This document shows, in pieces, positions 58,098-64,000 of a stretch of DNA of 64,000 nucleotides. The position numbers and the translations under genes were made by a program. The notes beneath the pieces were generated by a model that did not search any database, had not been told where the DNA came from, and saw nothing but the letters and a program-made list of their open reading frames with translations. The DNA is from G051903925 sp051903925 (GTDB lineage Bacteria; Pseudomonadota; Alphaproteobacteria; Zavarziniales; Zavarziniaceae), in the NCBI RefSeq assembly GCF_051903925.1, contig NZ_CP173678.1, forward strand, positions 434,001-498,000, written 5' to 3'. Within the stretch, counting starts at the first letter, position 1, and each line of letters begins with the position of its first letter.

Positions 58098-58489
58098 TGG
58101 AGATCGCTGCCCTGTATGGCGGGGGGCCTGGCTCGTTCATCGGCCTGACCCTTGTCCTGTTCGGCCTGTGCGCCTGGTTGTCGGGCGAGGCGATCGCAAC
58201 CAGCTGGATGCACGGCGGCACCGCGTTCCTGGCCGGGCTGGGTCTGGGTCCGCCGGACTGGTTCCTGCACTTCGCCCTGTTCGGCGCCGACCTTGCCTAT
58301 TGGCCGGGCATGCTGGCGCATGCGGTCGTGCTGGGGCTGATCGCCGTGACCAGCCACCGCGTCGCCCGAACCGCGCTGATGGTCCGGCAGTATCCCTGGG
58401 CCTATGAGCGCGCAGGCCCCTTTGCCTGGCGCGCGCGCCAGGGCAGCGGCGGCGAGACGGGCTCGACCGAGGGGGCAGAGCGGATCTAA
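58097..58489 (+). CDS. Small membrane protein of liv operons (DUF6867-like)
   Basis: The 130-residue protein has three hydrophobic segments and ends with WAYERAGPFAWRARQ. A similar small protein is typically found between livF and the binding protein in alphaproteobacteria; I recall the family as DUF6867 but cannot confirm. Translation is coupled to livF (TGATG). Function unknown. Confidence 0.65.
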   Translation: MEIAALYGGGPGSFIGLTLVLFGLCAWLSGEAIATSWMHGGTAFLAGLGLGPPDWFLHFALFGADLAYWPGMLAHAVVLGLIAVTSHRVARTALMVRQYPWAYERAGPFAWRARQGSGGETGSTEGAERI

Positions 58490-58555
58490 GCTCCCCTCCG
58501 TCAATGCTTCACCGCCGTGCCGTGCACGGCACAAGAAGGCAGGAGAACCCAGGTC

Positions 58556-59671
58556 ATGAGAACGGGCTTCCTCGCATTGCTGACCGGAGCCGGATTGCTC
58601 CTGGCGCAGCCGGCGCTTGCGGACATCACGATCGCGGTCGCAGGCCCGATCACCGGGGAATACGCCACATTCGGCGACCAGATGAAGCGCGGCGCCGAAC
58701 TGGCGGTCGCCGACCTGAACAAGGCCGGCGGCGTCAATGGCGAGCAGGTCAAGCTGGTCGTCGGTGACGATGCCTGCGATCCCAAGCAGGCGGTCAACGT
58801 GGCGAACGACCTGGCCAACCAGGGCGTGAAGTTCGTGGCGGGGCACTTCTGCTCCGGCTCGTCCATCCCGGCCTCGGCCGTGTACGTGGAGAACGGGATC
58901 CTGCAGATCTCGCCCGCCTCCACCAACCCCAAGCTGACGGACGAGGCGGCGGAGAAGGGCTGGACCACGGTCCTGCGCACCTGCGGCCGCGACGACCAGC
59001 AGGGCAAGTTCGCCGGCGAATGGCTGCACGCCAACGCCAATGGCCGCGCGATCGCGATCCTTCAGGACAAGTCGGCGTATGGCAAGGGCCTGGCCGACGA
59101 GACCAAGGCGGCACTGAATGCCGCCGGCACGACCGAGGCGATGTACGAGGCCTATAACCAGGGCGACAAGGACTTCAGCGCCCTGATCTCGAAGATGAAG
59201 GCCTCGAACGTCGGCATCGTCTATGTCGGCGGCTATCACACCGAGTTCGGCCTGCTGATCCGCCAGGCCAAGGAGCAGGGCCTGAACGCCGCGTTCCTGT
59301 CCGGCGATGCCCAGGCGACGACCGAATTGTGGTCGATCACCGGCGCGTCCGGCGAAGGCGCGCTGTTCACCTTCCCCCCTGACCCGCGCAACCTGGAAAG
59401 CGCCAAGGCGGTGGTGGCCGAGTTCAAGGCCGGCGGCTATGACCCCGAGGGCTATACCCTGTTCACCTACGCCGCCGTCCAGGCCTGGGCCGCTGCGGTG
59501 ACGAAGGCCGGCAGCGTCGACGCCGCCCCCGTGGCCGAGGCCCTGCGCGCGGGCACTTGGTCGACGGTGCTGGGCGACCTCGGCTTCGACGCGAAGGGCG
59601 ACCCGAAGCTGCCGGGCTATGTCCTGTACGAGTGGAAGGACGGCAAGTACGCCGAGGTGGCGGCGAAGTAG
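58556..59671 (+). CDS. livK: Branched-chain amino acid periplasmic binding protein
   Basis: The 371-residue protein has a signal peptide (cleavage near ALA-DITIAVAG) and the LivJ/LivK fold: GPITGEYATFGDQMKRGAELAV, FVAGHFCSGSSIPASAVY, and YLF-type C-terminal lobe. It captures Leu/Ile/Val for LivHMGF. ATG at 58556 follows AGGAGAACCC. Followed by a terminator. Confidence 0.93.
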   Translation: MRTGFLALLTGAGLLLAQPALADITIAVAGPITGEYATFGDQMKRGAELAVADLNKAGGVNGEQVKLVVGDDACDPKQAVNVANDLANQGVKFVAGHFCSGSSIPASAVYVENGILQISPASTNPKLTDEAAEKGWTTVLRTCGRDDQQGKFAGEWLHANANGRAIAILQDKSAYGKGLADETKAALNAAGTTEAMYEAYNQGDKDFSALISKMKASNVGIVYVGGYHTEFGLLIRQAKEQGLNAAFLSGDAQATTELWSITGASGEGALFTFPPDPRNLESAKAVVAEFKAGGYDPEGYTLFTYAAVQAWAAAVTKAGSVDAAPVAEALRAGTWSTVLGDLGFDAKGDPKLPGYVLYEWKDGKYAEVAAK

Positions 59672-59677
59672 CGCAAG

Positions 59678-59697
59678 TCGAGCTCCCGCTCGATTTT
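59678..59697 (+). terminator. Rho-independent terminator of the liv operon
   Basis: TCGAGC / GCTCGA stem with a TCCC loop followed by TTTT, six bases after the livK stop. Confidence 0.7.
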
Positions 59698-59720
59698 CGC
59701 CCGCGCCCTCACCGCAAACA

Positions 59721-59803
59721 GCCCCGTTCAGTCGGGGCATCCACGAACCGACCGGTCCTCTCGCGCGACGGTCGGTTCGTGGGTCACCCGGTCGGACCGG
59801 GTG
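59721..59803. repeat. Cluster of three hairpins between livK and yqgE
   Basis: In 83 bases there are GCCCC / GGGGC (59721-59738), a perfect 14-bp stem CCACGAACCGACCG / CGGTCGGTTCGTGG (59741-59782) and a perfect 8-bp stem CACCCGGT / ACCGGGTG (59785-59803). The genes on either side converge. No coding region is seen. Confidence 0.7.
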
Positions 59804-59860
59804 GCGTCGGTGGGGGACCGAACCCGATCCGTCCCGGATCCTGTTCTGGCGGGATCGCCC

Positions 59861-60490
59861 TCAGGCGTGGCCGGCTTCGCTGGAGAGGCGCGGCAGGTCG
59901 ATGCCCAGCTTGGCCAACGCCCGGGTCCAGCGCCGCTCCAGCGCGCATTCGAACAGCAGGTCCAGGTCGGCGGGCGCGGACAGCCAGGCATTGGCCTGGA
60001 TCTCGGAATCGAGCTGGCCCGGACCCCAGCCGGCATAGCCGAGTGCCAGGAGCGAATGGCGCGGGCCCTCGCCCGCCGCAATGGCCTTCAGGATGTCGAT
60101 GGTGGGCGTCAGGCCGATGTCGCCGCTGATCCCCAGCGTGCCTGCTTGGCTGTAGTCGGACGAGTGCAGCACGAAGCCGCGCCCCGTCTCCACCGGGCCG
60201 CCGAAATGGACGCGGATCTGGCCCGCGCCTTCCCCCGCCGGGATGCCCAGCTGCCCCAGCAGTTCGGGAAAGGTGATGTGGTCGATCAGCTTGTTGACGA
60301 CCAGGCCCATCGCCCCCTGGGGCGAATGGGCGCACATCAGGATCACGGTCCGCTCGAACCGCGGGTCGCCCATCGTGGGCATCGCGATCAGGATCTGCCC
60401 CTCGAGCGACGTGGGACCGCCGTCCAGGGCGCCTGAGCCACCGGCGGACGAAGGCGCCGGATCCGGGGAGGAGGATGGTGAGACGCTCAT
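59861..60490 (-). CDS. YqgE/AlgH family protein (UPF0301)
   Basis: The 209-residue cytoplasmic protein has a Ser/Pro-rich N-terminal 30 residues and then the family core LEGQILIAMPTMGDPRFERTVILMCAHSPQGAMGLVVN, FGGPVETGRGFVLHS and LGYAGWGPGQLDSEI. Function not established. ATG at 60488-60490 chosen; a longer frame lacks similarity. A terminator-like hairpin with a U-run lies about 90 bases upstream on the same strand. Confidence 0.88.
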   Translation of the reverse strand: MSVSPSSSPDPAPSSAGGSGALDGGPTSLEGQILIAMPTMGDPRFERTVILMCAHSPQGAMGLVVNKLIDHITFPELLGQLGIPAGEGAGQIRVHFGGPVETGRGFVLHSSDYSQAGTLGISGDIGLTPTIDILKAIAAGEGPRHSLLALGYAGWGPGQLDSEIQANAWLSAPADLDLLFECALERRWTRALAKLGIDLPRLSSEAGHA

Positions 60491-60582
60491 GACTCCAGGA
60501 TGGGAGTCCAATGCGGCTTCATCAAGGTGGGGATATCGTCGCGGTTCCATCCGCCGCCGCCCGGGCGCCATGCGGCACCCCC

Positions 60583-60660
60583 AAAAAAGAAGGACCCCCG
60601 GGCGGTGCGCACGGGGGCCGAGGTGCAGGGTTGGCTACCTCATGGATGAGGCAGGAAGCA
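60583..60660 (-). ncRNA. Candidate small RNA or attenuated leader upstream of yqgE
   Basis: On the minus strand, hairpin CTGCCTCAT / ATGAGGTAG (60654-60635) is followed by CCCCCG / CGGGGG (60617-60595) and, after a short gap, six U (60588-60583), a good intrinsic terminator with no gene before it. A possible -10 (TATCAT) lies at 60666-60661, so a transcript of about 75 bases is possible. Alternatively it is an attenuator of yqgE. Confidence 0.4.
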
Positions 60661-60753
60661 TGATAGCCGGCAAGGTGCAAGGCGCGCAGTGATCGGAGTC
60701 ACACGTCCGGCCAATTTGCCGTTAAGATGCGCCGCCAACAGGGGGTGAGGGTG

Positions 60754-61467
60754 ATGGCGGGGCCTGGAAAACTGAGTGGGGTGACCTTCCTGTCGGGCCT
60801 GGTGGCCAGCGACCTGGCGGAGATCGAGCAGGCGTGCCGGTGGCATCGGTTCGGCGCGGGGGAGCAGATCCTGAACCGCGAGAGCGAAAGCCGCGACGTC
60901 TTCTTCGTGGTCGAGGGCAAGGTCCAGGTCGTCAACTTCTCGCTGTCGGGGCGCGAGATCGCCTATGGATCAATCGCCTCTGGCGGCTATTTTGGCGAGC
61001 TTTCCGCGATCGACGGGGAGCCGCGCTCGGCCAGCGTGGTCGCCCAGACCGAATGCCTGCTGGCCAGCCTGGCGCCAGACCTGTTCGTGTCGCTGCTGAT
61101 GCGCCATCCGTCGATCGCGCTGAGCGTCATCGAGAAGATGGCCCGGATCATTCGCATCTGCGACGACCGCATCATGGACCTGTCGACGCTGGGCGCGCAC
61201 CAGCGTGTCTATGTCGAGCTGCTGCGCTTGGCCAAACCCGATCCGCTGCGCCCTGATTCGTGGATGATCTGGCCCGTGCCGACCCAGGCCTCGATCGCGG
61301 GCCTGGCCTCGACCACGCGCGAGACGGTGGCCCGCGTGATCGGCCAGCTGCAGGCCAGCGGCATCGTGCAGCGCAAGCACAAGACGCTGTACCTGCGCGA
61401 CATGGACAAGCTGCGCCGCCTGTCGGAGCGCGTGTCTCCAGCGACCGGGGAGGCGACCGCCCGCTGA
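60754..61467 (+). CDS. Crp/Fnr family transcriptional regulator
   Basis: The 237-residue regulator has a cyclic-nucleotide-binding-type domain (about residues 10-130) with the phosphate cassette GGYFGELSAIDGEPRSASV, retaining Gly, Glu, Arg and Ser used by CRP to bind cAMP. The winged helix has TQASIAGLASTTRETVARVIGQLQ. There is no N-terminal cysteine cluster, so it is not an oxygen-sensing FNR. ATG at 60754 follows GGGGGTGAGGGTG; an ATG at 60727 is less well placed. Confidence 0.88.
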   Translation: MAGPGKLSGVTFLSGLVASDLAEIEQACRWHRFGAGEQILNRESESRDVFFVVEGKVQVVNFSLSGREIAYGSIASGGYFGELSAIDGEPRSASVVAQTECLLASLAPDLFVSLLMRHPSIALSVIEKMARIIRICDDRIMDLSTLGAHQRVYVELLRLAKPDPLRPDSWMIWPVPTQASIAGLASTTRETVARVIGQLQASGIVQRKHKTLYLRDMDKLRRLSERVSPATGEATAR

Positions 61468-61480
61468 CGGGGCGGCCGTC

Positions 61481-63094
61481 TCAGCCGCGGATGAAGTCGG
61501 CGATGATTGCCGGCGCGGCCGCGTCGAAGCCGACCACGTCGAGCATCCCGGCATCGGCGGGATCGGCAATCGAGATCTTGTTCGCGACCATGCCGACGAC
61601 GACCAGCTTGGCCGGGATGCCCGTCTTCTTGCGATAGCGGCGCAGCGCCTCCACCGGGTGGACCTTGCCATGGAAGGTCTCGCTGTCGGTGTAGACGACG
61701 AAGGCATCGACCTTCAGGCCGCGCTCCAGGGCGTCCAGCATCGGCAGGGCGCAGTCGGTCGCCCCGAACGGGACCACTGCCATCGAGCGGATGACATCGT
61801 CCAGGCGCATCGCGGGCGTGACCGTGAGCGGGACCATGCCCGTGCGCATATCGCCCACCTTGCCGTTGGCTGCCGCAAAGCCCATGACGTACCAGGACGC
61901 CTCCGTGCGGGCCGTGACCAGGGCCATCGCTGCGGCGGCGTCGCGCGGCGTCAGCGCCGTTCCCGCGATGTGCCCGAACGTCATCGAGCCGGAGACATCG
62001 ACCGCCAGGTACAGCCGCTTGCCCGTTGGCTGGACGACCTCGAACGTGCCGTAGAAGGCGTCGTTCAGGGCGTCGGTCACCTGAGCCACCGGGGCCCAGA
62101 CCAGGCTGCCGCGCTGGCCCTTGCCCGTGGCATAGGTGCGCTGGGCAATCAGCACGGCCATCGGGTGCAGGCGCGCCCGGCGCAACGCCGCGTGGTCCGC
62201 CAGGCGGCGGGACACGGTCAGGGCGGCGTCGGACAGCGGCGCCAGCAGGCCGACCTCCGTCATCTTGGCCAGGTTGCGGACCAGGGCGTGCGCGGGCATG
62301 CGCTCCAGCAGCGCCGCCCAGACATCGACATGGTTCAGCCAGTGCGTCGGCAGCGCCTCTCGCGGGAGGTTGCGCGTCAGGATCAGGTCGGTCACCTGCT
62401 CAGCCGCCTTGGCCGTCGCGGCGGCAAGGTAGGCCTGCACGATCGCGGGCAAAGCGGGGTCGGGCGTGCCCCTGCAGATCCACTCGAACAGGGCGCGGCG
62501 GGCCGCGTCGTCGGTGCGCGGATGGGCCAGGCGCAGCATGTCGCGGTGCGACCAGCCCCCGCGCTGGCGATACTTCACGGCCTGGAAGGCAAGCTCGTCG
62601 ACATCGCGCCCCAGGTACCAGTCGCCGACGGCGCGACGCAGGGCACGGCCCCAGCCGCGCTGCGATTCGATCGCCACGGCGAACTGGAACAGGTGCGTGC
62701 CCGTGCGGCACACGCGCGGCAGGGCAGCCAGCGCCGCCCGCCTGGTCTCGACAGACTCGGCCGAGGCCGCAAGCGCCAGGGCGAAGATCGCCGCGTCGTT
62801 GCGCGGCGCGCGGCCGCTGTCGCTGATCGCGACGATGCGGGCGACCGCCCGCGGGCCATCCGCGGCGAGGCAGCGCAGCACGCCTTCCGCGTTCTCCCGG
62901 GTCAGGACGGGGGCCGATGCATAGTAGCTGCCCGCTTCGGAGCCAAGGATCAGGAAGCGGTCAAGGCGCGCCCAATCGTCGATGGCGAACGAGAAGCCAC
63001 CTGCGGAATTGGCGACCATGCCCGGCAAAGGCTCGGTCTGGGGAATGTCCGCATCGGCCGGACGGCGGCGGCGGAACAGGTCGGCGAGACGCAT
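61481..63094 (-). CDS. rsr: Ro60 orthologue Rsr (TROVE and vWA domain RNA-binding protein)
   Basis: The 537-residue protein is a bacterial Ro protein. The TROVE domain (about residues 25-345) contains YYASAPVLTRENAEGVLRC, GRAPRNDAAIFALALAA and the helical repeats that form the RNA-binding ring; the von Willebrand A domain (about 358-537) has the MIDAS motif DVSGS (Asp366, Ser368, Ser370) and DSETF. Ro binds Y RNA on its outer surface and misfolded or fragmentary RNA through the ring, and with PNPase acts in RNA decay. ATG at 63092-63094. Three Y RNAs lie directly upstream on the same strand, the first ending 77 bases before the start. Confidence 0.93.
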   Translation of the reverse strand: MRLADLFRRRRPADADIPQTEPLPGMVANSAGGFSFAIDDWARLDRFLILGSEAGSYYASAPVLTRENAEGVLRCLAADGPRAVARIVAISDSGRAPRNDAAIFALALAASAESVETRRAALAALPRVCRTGTHLFQFAVAIESQRGWGRALRRAVGDWYLGRDVDELAFQAVKYRQRGGWSHRDMLRLAHPRTDDAARRALFEWICRGTPDPALPAIVQAYLAAATAKAAEQVTDLILTRNLPREALPTHWLNHVDVWAALLERMPAHALVRNLAKMTEVGLLAPLSDAALTVSRRLADHAALRRARLHPMAVLIAQRTYATGKGQRGSLVWAPVAQVTDALNDAFYGTFEVVQPTGKRLYLAVDVSGSMTFGHIAGTALTPRDAAAAMALVTARTEASWYVMGFAAANGKVGDMRTGMVPLTVTPAMRLDDVIRSMAVVPFGATDCALPMLDALERGLKVDAFVVYTDSETFHGKVHPVEALRRYRKKTGIPAKLVVVGMVANKISIADPADAGMLDVVGFDAAAPAIIADFIRG

Positions 63095-63170
63095 GCTGTC
63101 CTCGGCACCTACAGGAAAGAGGCGGCGCGGCGCGGGGATCCGGCCACTGCTCCGCCCGTCGGCAGGGAAC

Positions 63171-63315
63171 GGCCGGACGGGCATGGGATCGCCAAGGGAT
63201 AACCCTGTCGCTCTACCAGGCTGAGCTACGAAGCGAGCGTGTCGCCAAGACGGGATTCGAACCCGCGACCTTCAGGACCCAAGATAACCCTTCAGCTTCG
63301 GCCCGTCCGGCCGAA
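63171..63315 (-). ncRNA. yrlA: Y RNA with tRNA-like domain (YrlA type), nearest to rsr
   Basis: The ends pair in a perfect 12-bp stem: GGCCGGACGGGC (63312-63301) with GCCCGTCCGGCC (63182-63171). After an internal loop come AAGGG / CCCTT and the Y motif GGGTTATCT (63290-63282). Inside lies a permuted tRNA: T arm GCGGGTTCGAATCCCGT (63266-63250), a short acceptor-like stem GGCGA / TCGCT closed by a loop, and D arm TAGCTCAGCCTGGTAGAGC (63228-63210), with no anticodon arm. The 3' strand repeats GGGTTATCCC. This is the architecture of bacterial YrlA RNAs. Exact ends are inferred from the stem. Confidence 0.87.
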
Positions 63316-63358
63316 CATGAGCGCGCTGCCGCTGGGCGTCGGCCACGCATGGGAAGCA

Positions 63359-63438
63359 GGCTGAACGGGCATGGTGGCACCCGAGGGGGCGCCCTCAGAT
63401 GGGAGAGAGATAACCCTCGGGCTCCGGCCCGTTCAGCC
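63359..63438 (-). ncRNA. Short Y RNA without tRNA-like domain
   Basis: A perfect 12-bp outer stem GGCTGAACGGGC (63438-63427) / GCCCGTTCAGCC (63370-63359) is followed by an asymmetric internal loop (5 and 9 bases), then a perfect 8-bp stem CCCGAGGG (63421-63414) / CCCTCGGG (63387-63380) and a 26-base loop beginning TTATCTCTC. The GGGTTATCT motif is shared with both neighbours and the loop start resembles GUUAUCUC of vertebrate Y RNAs. No T or D arm is present. It may be a second kind of Ro ligand. Confidence 0.75.
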
Positions 63439-63466
63439 GGTACGCAAACAAGTCCTTGTGGCCAGG

Positions 63467-63611
63467 CCGGGTGGTCGTGTGTATGCCCGGGGGCAAGGGT
63501 CTGCTGCTCTAACCCCTGAGCTACGCGGCATTCCCTTGCGGGTGATGCCGCGGTGGGACTCGAACCCAACCACCTGCAGATTAGATAACCCCCGGACGCC
63601 GGCCCACCCGG
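63467..63611 (-). ncRNA. yrlA: Y RNA with tRNA-like domain (YrlA type), promoter-proximal
   Basis: Outer stem CCGGGTGG (63611-63604) / CCACCCGG (63474-63467), inner stem CCGGGGG / CCCCCGG (63595-63589, 63493-63487), motif GGGTTATCT (63591-63583) and a TCTGC / GCAGA helix leading to the tRNA mimic. The T arm (63574-63552) has loop TTCGAGT and a bulged T in its stem. The acceptor-like stem is a perfect 7 bp, GCGGCAT / ATGCCGC (63551-63545, 63531-63525), capped by CCC-GCAA-GGG, a GNRA tetraloop. The D arm is TAGCTCAGGGGTTAGAGC (63523-63506). Same span (145 bases) as the copy next to rsr. Confidence 0.85.
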
Positions 63612-63627
63612 TCGGCACCTGGGCGCG

Positions 63628-63656
63628 ACGATGCCGCGTCGGCCGCGGAGCGTCAA
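63628..63656 (-). promoter_or_regulatory. Candidate sigma70 promoter of the Y RNA-rsr unit
   Basis: On the minus strand TTGACG (63656-63651), 17-base spacer, CATCGT (63633-63628). Predicted start near 63620, about ten bases before the first Y RNA stem. The -35 is good and the -10 weak. Confidence 0.45.
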
Positions 63657-63708
63657 GGCGGCGGCGCCATGAATGCGACGGCGATCACAGCCGCCGCGCC
63701 GGCCCGGT

Positions 63709-64000
63709 TCAGGCGGCCAGGCGCCACAGGGCGTCGATACCCGGCTCACCCTCCACCTTGACGCGGCCATCCTCCAGCATCCGGAGAAGGTGGGACAGCA
63801 GGGAACGGCCCGCCGCGGGATGCAGCGCCGGATCGACGGCGGCATAGAGCACCGGCACGATCTCGCCGATCCGCTTGGGTCCGCTGGCCAGCTGATGGGA
63901 CAGCTGGTCCTCCCGTTCCAGCCGATGTGCGATATAGGCCTTCACGAAGGGCAGCGGCTCCGTCACCGCGGGCCCATGCGTCGGCCAGTACATGCGGTCG
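63709..64000 (-). CDS. MBL-fold metallo-hydrolase, C-terminal part (truncated by window edge)
   Basis: Only the last 97 codons are in the window. They contain LPTHG-like YWPTHGPAVTEPLPFVKAYIAHRLEREDQL, followed by a winged-helix tail (GEIVPVLYAAVDPALHPAAGRSLLSHLLRMLEDGRV), typical of LACTB2-like metallo-beta-lactamase-fold hydrolases. The human relative is an endoribonuclease, but the substrate here is unknown. The start lies beyond the right edge. Confidence 0.78.
   Translation of the reverse strand, partial: DRMYWPTHGPAVTEPLPFVKAYIAHRLEREDQLSHQLASGPKRIGEIVPVLYAAVDPALHPAAGRSLLSHLLRMLEDGRVKVEGEPGIDALWRLAA

Noticed and set aside
63210..63574. Ordinary tRNA genes or a permuted tmRNA
   Set aside because: T and D arms are present but in permuted order and without an anticodon arm, and no tag reading frame or pseudoknots are seen. 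The long closing stems, the GGGTTATCT motif and the adjacent rsr fit Y RNA better.
62917..63847. Plus-strand open frames across the Y RNA region
   Set aside because: They have no family similarity, no ribosome binding sites and run through RNA stems; their length follows from high GC.

Overview
The window is GC-rich chromosomal DNA that looks alphaproteobacterial, probably from Rhodospirillales or a relative. The basis is the gene order zapE-mdh-sucCD-sucAB-lpd, the sdhCDAB order, the DUF1302, DUF1127 and DUF4424 proteins, the DUF3333-like long PstA and PstC, a Rhodobacter-type ferredoxin reductase tail, and Fur- and FnrN/FixK-like sites. Species cannot be told. No prophage, integron, transposase or CRISPR array is visible; nearly everything is core metabolism.

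Layout. 0-1.3 kb: amidohydrolase and an interspersed inverted repeat. 1.3-12.8 kb: ferredoxin-NADP reductase, then the phosphate regulon: pstSCAB-phoU-phoB leftward, divergent phoX rightward with Pho boxes facing both ways, tenA, and a phoR-like kinase paired with a second PAS kinase. 14.3-19.4 kb: a malic enzyme fused to a phosphotransacetylase-like domain, and mutS. 19.4-23.1 kb: sdhCDAB. 23.1-29.8 kb: a TetR regulator and two tandem DUF1302 outer-membrane genes whose 3' untranslated regions and terminators are duplicated too. 29.9-34 kb: CWC protein, uppP, tatA, two low-complexity lipoproteins, corA. 34.1-47 kb: mmsA, a small secreted protein, a VapBC-type module coupled to zapE, then mdh, sucCD, sucAB and lpd. 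47-53 kb: small periplasmic proteins, DUF4424, enoyl-CoA hydratase, PhzF, Yip1, DUF1127 and a MocR regulator. 53.2-59.7 kb: ompW and the livHMGF-livK branched-chain amino acid transporter. 59.8-64 kb: yqgE, a candidate small RNA, a Crp/Fnr regulator, the Ro60 orthologue rsr, and the end of a metallo-beta-lactamase-fold gene.

The most notable locus is 61.5-63.7 kb. Upstream of rsr, on the same strand, are three tandem non-coding RNAs that I read as bacterial Y RNAs. Two (145 bp each between the ends of their outer stems) carry a circularly permuted tRNA-like domain (T arm, acceptor-like stem closed by a loop, D arm) inserted in the Ro-binding stem. The middle one (80 bp) has only the stems and the conserved GGGTTATCT loop start and lacks the tRNA mimic. 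A plausible sigma70 promoter precedes the set, so the Y RNAs and Ro may be one transcript.

How the genes work together: PstSCAB imports phosphate released by PhoX, under PhoR/PhoB/PhoU control. The sdh, mdh, suc and lpd genes cover the TCA cycle from 2-oxoglutarate to oxaloacetate. MmsA feeds propionyl-CoA from valine, and Liv imports branched-chain amino acids. Start sites were moved from the longest frame to the ATG or GTG with the best ribosome binding site or family fit wherever stated.
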